Below are positions 12,958 to 13,007 of a stretch of 13,007 nucleotides of DNA, one piece after another. The notes below the pieces were generated by a model. It did not search any database, was not told where the DNA came from, and worked only from the letters and a program-made list of their open reading frames with translations. This DNA is from Gammaproteobacteria bacterium UBA7803 (GTDB lineage: Bacteria > Pseudomonadota > Gammaproteobacteria > Pseudomonadales > Azotimanducaceae), in the NCBI GenBank assembly GCA_002480525.1, contig DLCH01000059.1, forward strand, positions 1-13,007. The letters run 5' to 3'. A program made the translations under genes and the position numbers. The first letter of the stretch is position 1. Each line of letters begins with the position of its first letter.

Positions 12958-13007
12958 CCGCGTCGATGCCCGGCCTGGTGTCCGCTAGGGAACCTCTGCA
13001 CAAGTAC
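12958..13007. other. downstream edge of the window
   Basis: Fifty bases follow the thiolase stop. No gene or terminator hairpin is evident. The last ~20 bases, beginning at the CTAG of 12987-12990 and continuing GGGAACCTCTGCACAA, faintly recall termini of IS5-type insertion sequences, but no transposase is in view and the match is from memory only. Confidence 0.25.

Noticed and set aside
1..13007. defence system, prophage or biosynthetic cluster
   Set aside because: No nuclease, methylase, integrase, phage structural, NRPS or PKS gene is visible; the content is metabolic and envelope-related.

Overview
The window is GC-rich throughout (G or C dominates third codon positions), with strong GGAGG-type ribosome binding sites, a Gram-negative style lipobox lipoprotein and Sec signal peptides. 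The gene content (fatty-acid type acyl-CoA dehydrogenase and thiolase, EthA-like flavin monooxygenase, GPH-family transporter, type-B carboxylesterase lipoprotein) suggests an environmental, lipid- or ketone-degrading proteobacterium, most likely a gammaproteobacterium. That placement is inferred from gene style; no rRNA or other marker gene is present.

Layout: (1) Positions 1-373 hold no convincing gene. They carry two ~53-bp direct repeats rich in perfect hairpins, and then a tandem 12-bp dyad (22-bp period) that looks like an operator. (2) Positions 374-3405 are a two-gene unit with an ATGA overlap: a PlsC-like acyltransferase, then an exported serine hydrolase (beta-lactamase/transpeptidase-like fold) fused to seven calcium-loop FG-GAP/VCBS repeats. 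(3) Positions 3521-3883 encode a small secreted protein of unknown function. (4) Positions 4081-9430 form a plus-strand accessory-catabolism block: an EthA-like Baeyer-Villiger type monooxygenase, a GPH/MelB-type MFS carrier with no ordinary start codon and an amber codon near its expected start, a carboxylesterase lipoprotein, and a pyridoxamine-phosphate-oxidase-fold protein split by a frameshift. (5) Positions 9444-11584 on the minus strand encode an acyl-CoA dehydrogenase followed by a CmcJ/AsaB-type oxygenase. (6) Positions 11716-12957 encode a thiolase, divergent from the acyl-CoA dehydrogenase across a 131-bp control region.

Together, sections 4-6 read as a plausible route for a ketone-containing hydrophobic substrate: uptake (MFS), oxygen insertion to an ester or lactone (monooxygenase), ester hydrolysis (lipoprotein esterase) and beta-oxidation of the acid (acyl-CoA dehydrogenase, thiolase). 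The substrate cannot be read from the sequence, and no acyl-CoA ligase or hydratase is in the window. I saw no CRISPR array, RNA gene, complete mobile element or recognisable defence system. The best candidates for something new are the hydrolase-propeller fusion, the CmcJ-family oxygenase in a catabolic setting, the hairpin repeats and tandem operator upstream of plsC, and the two interrupted reading frames.
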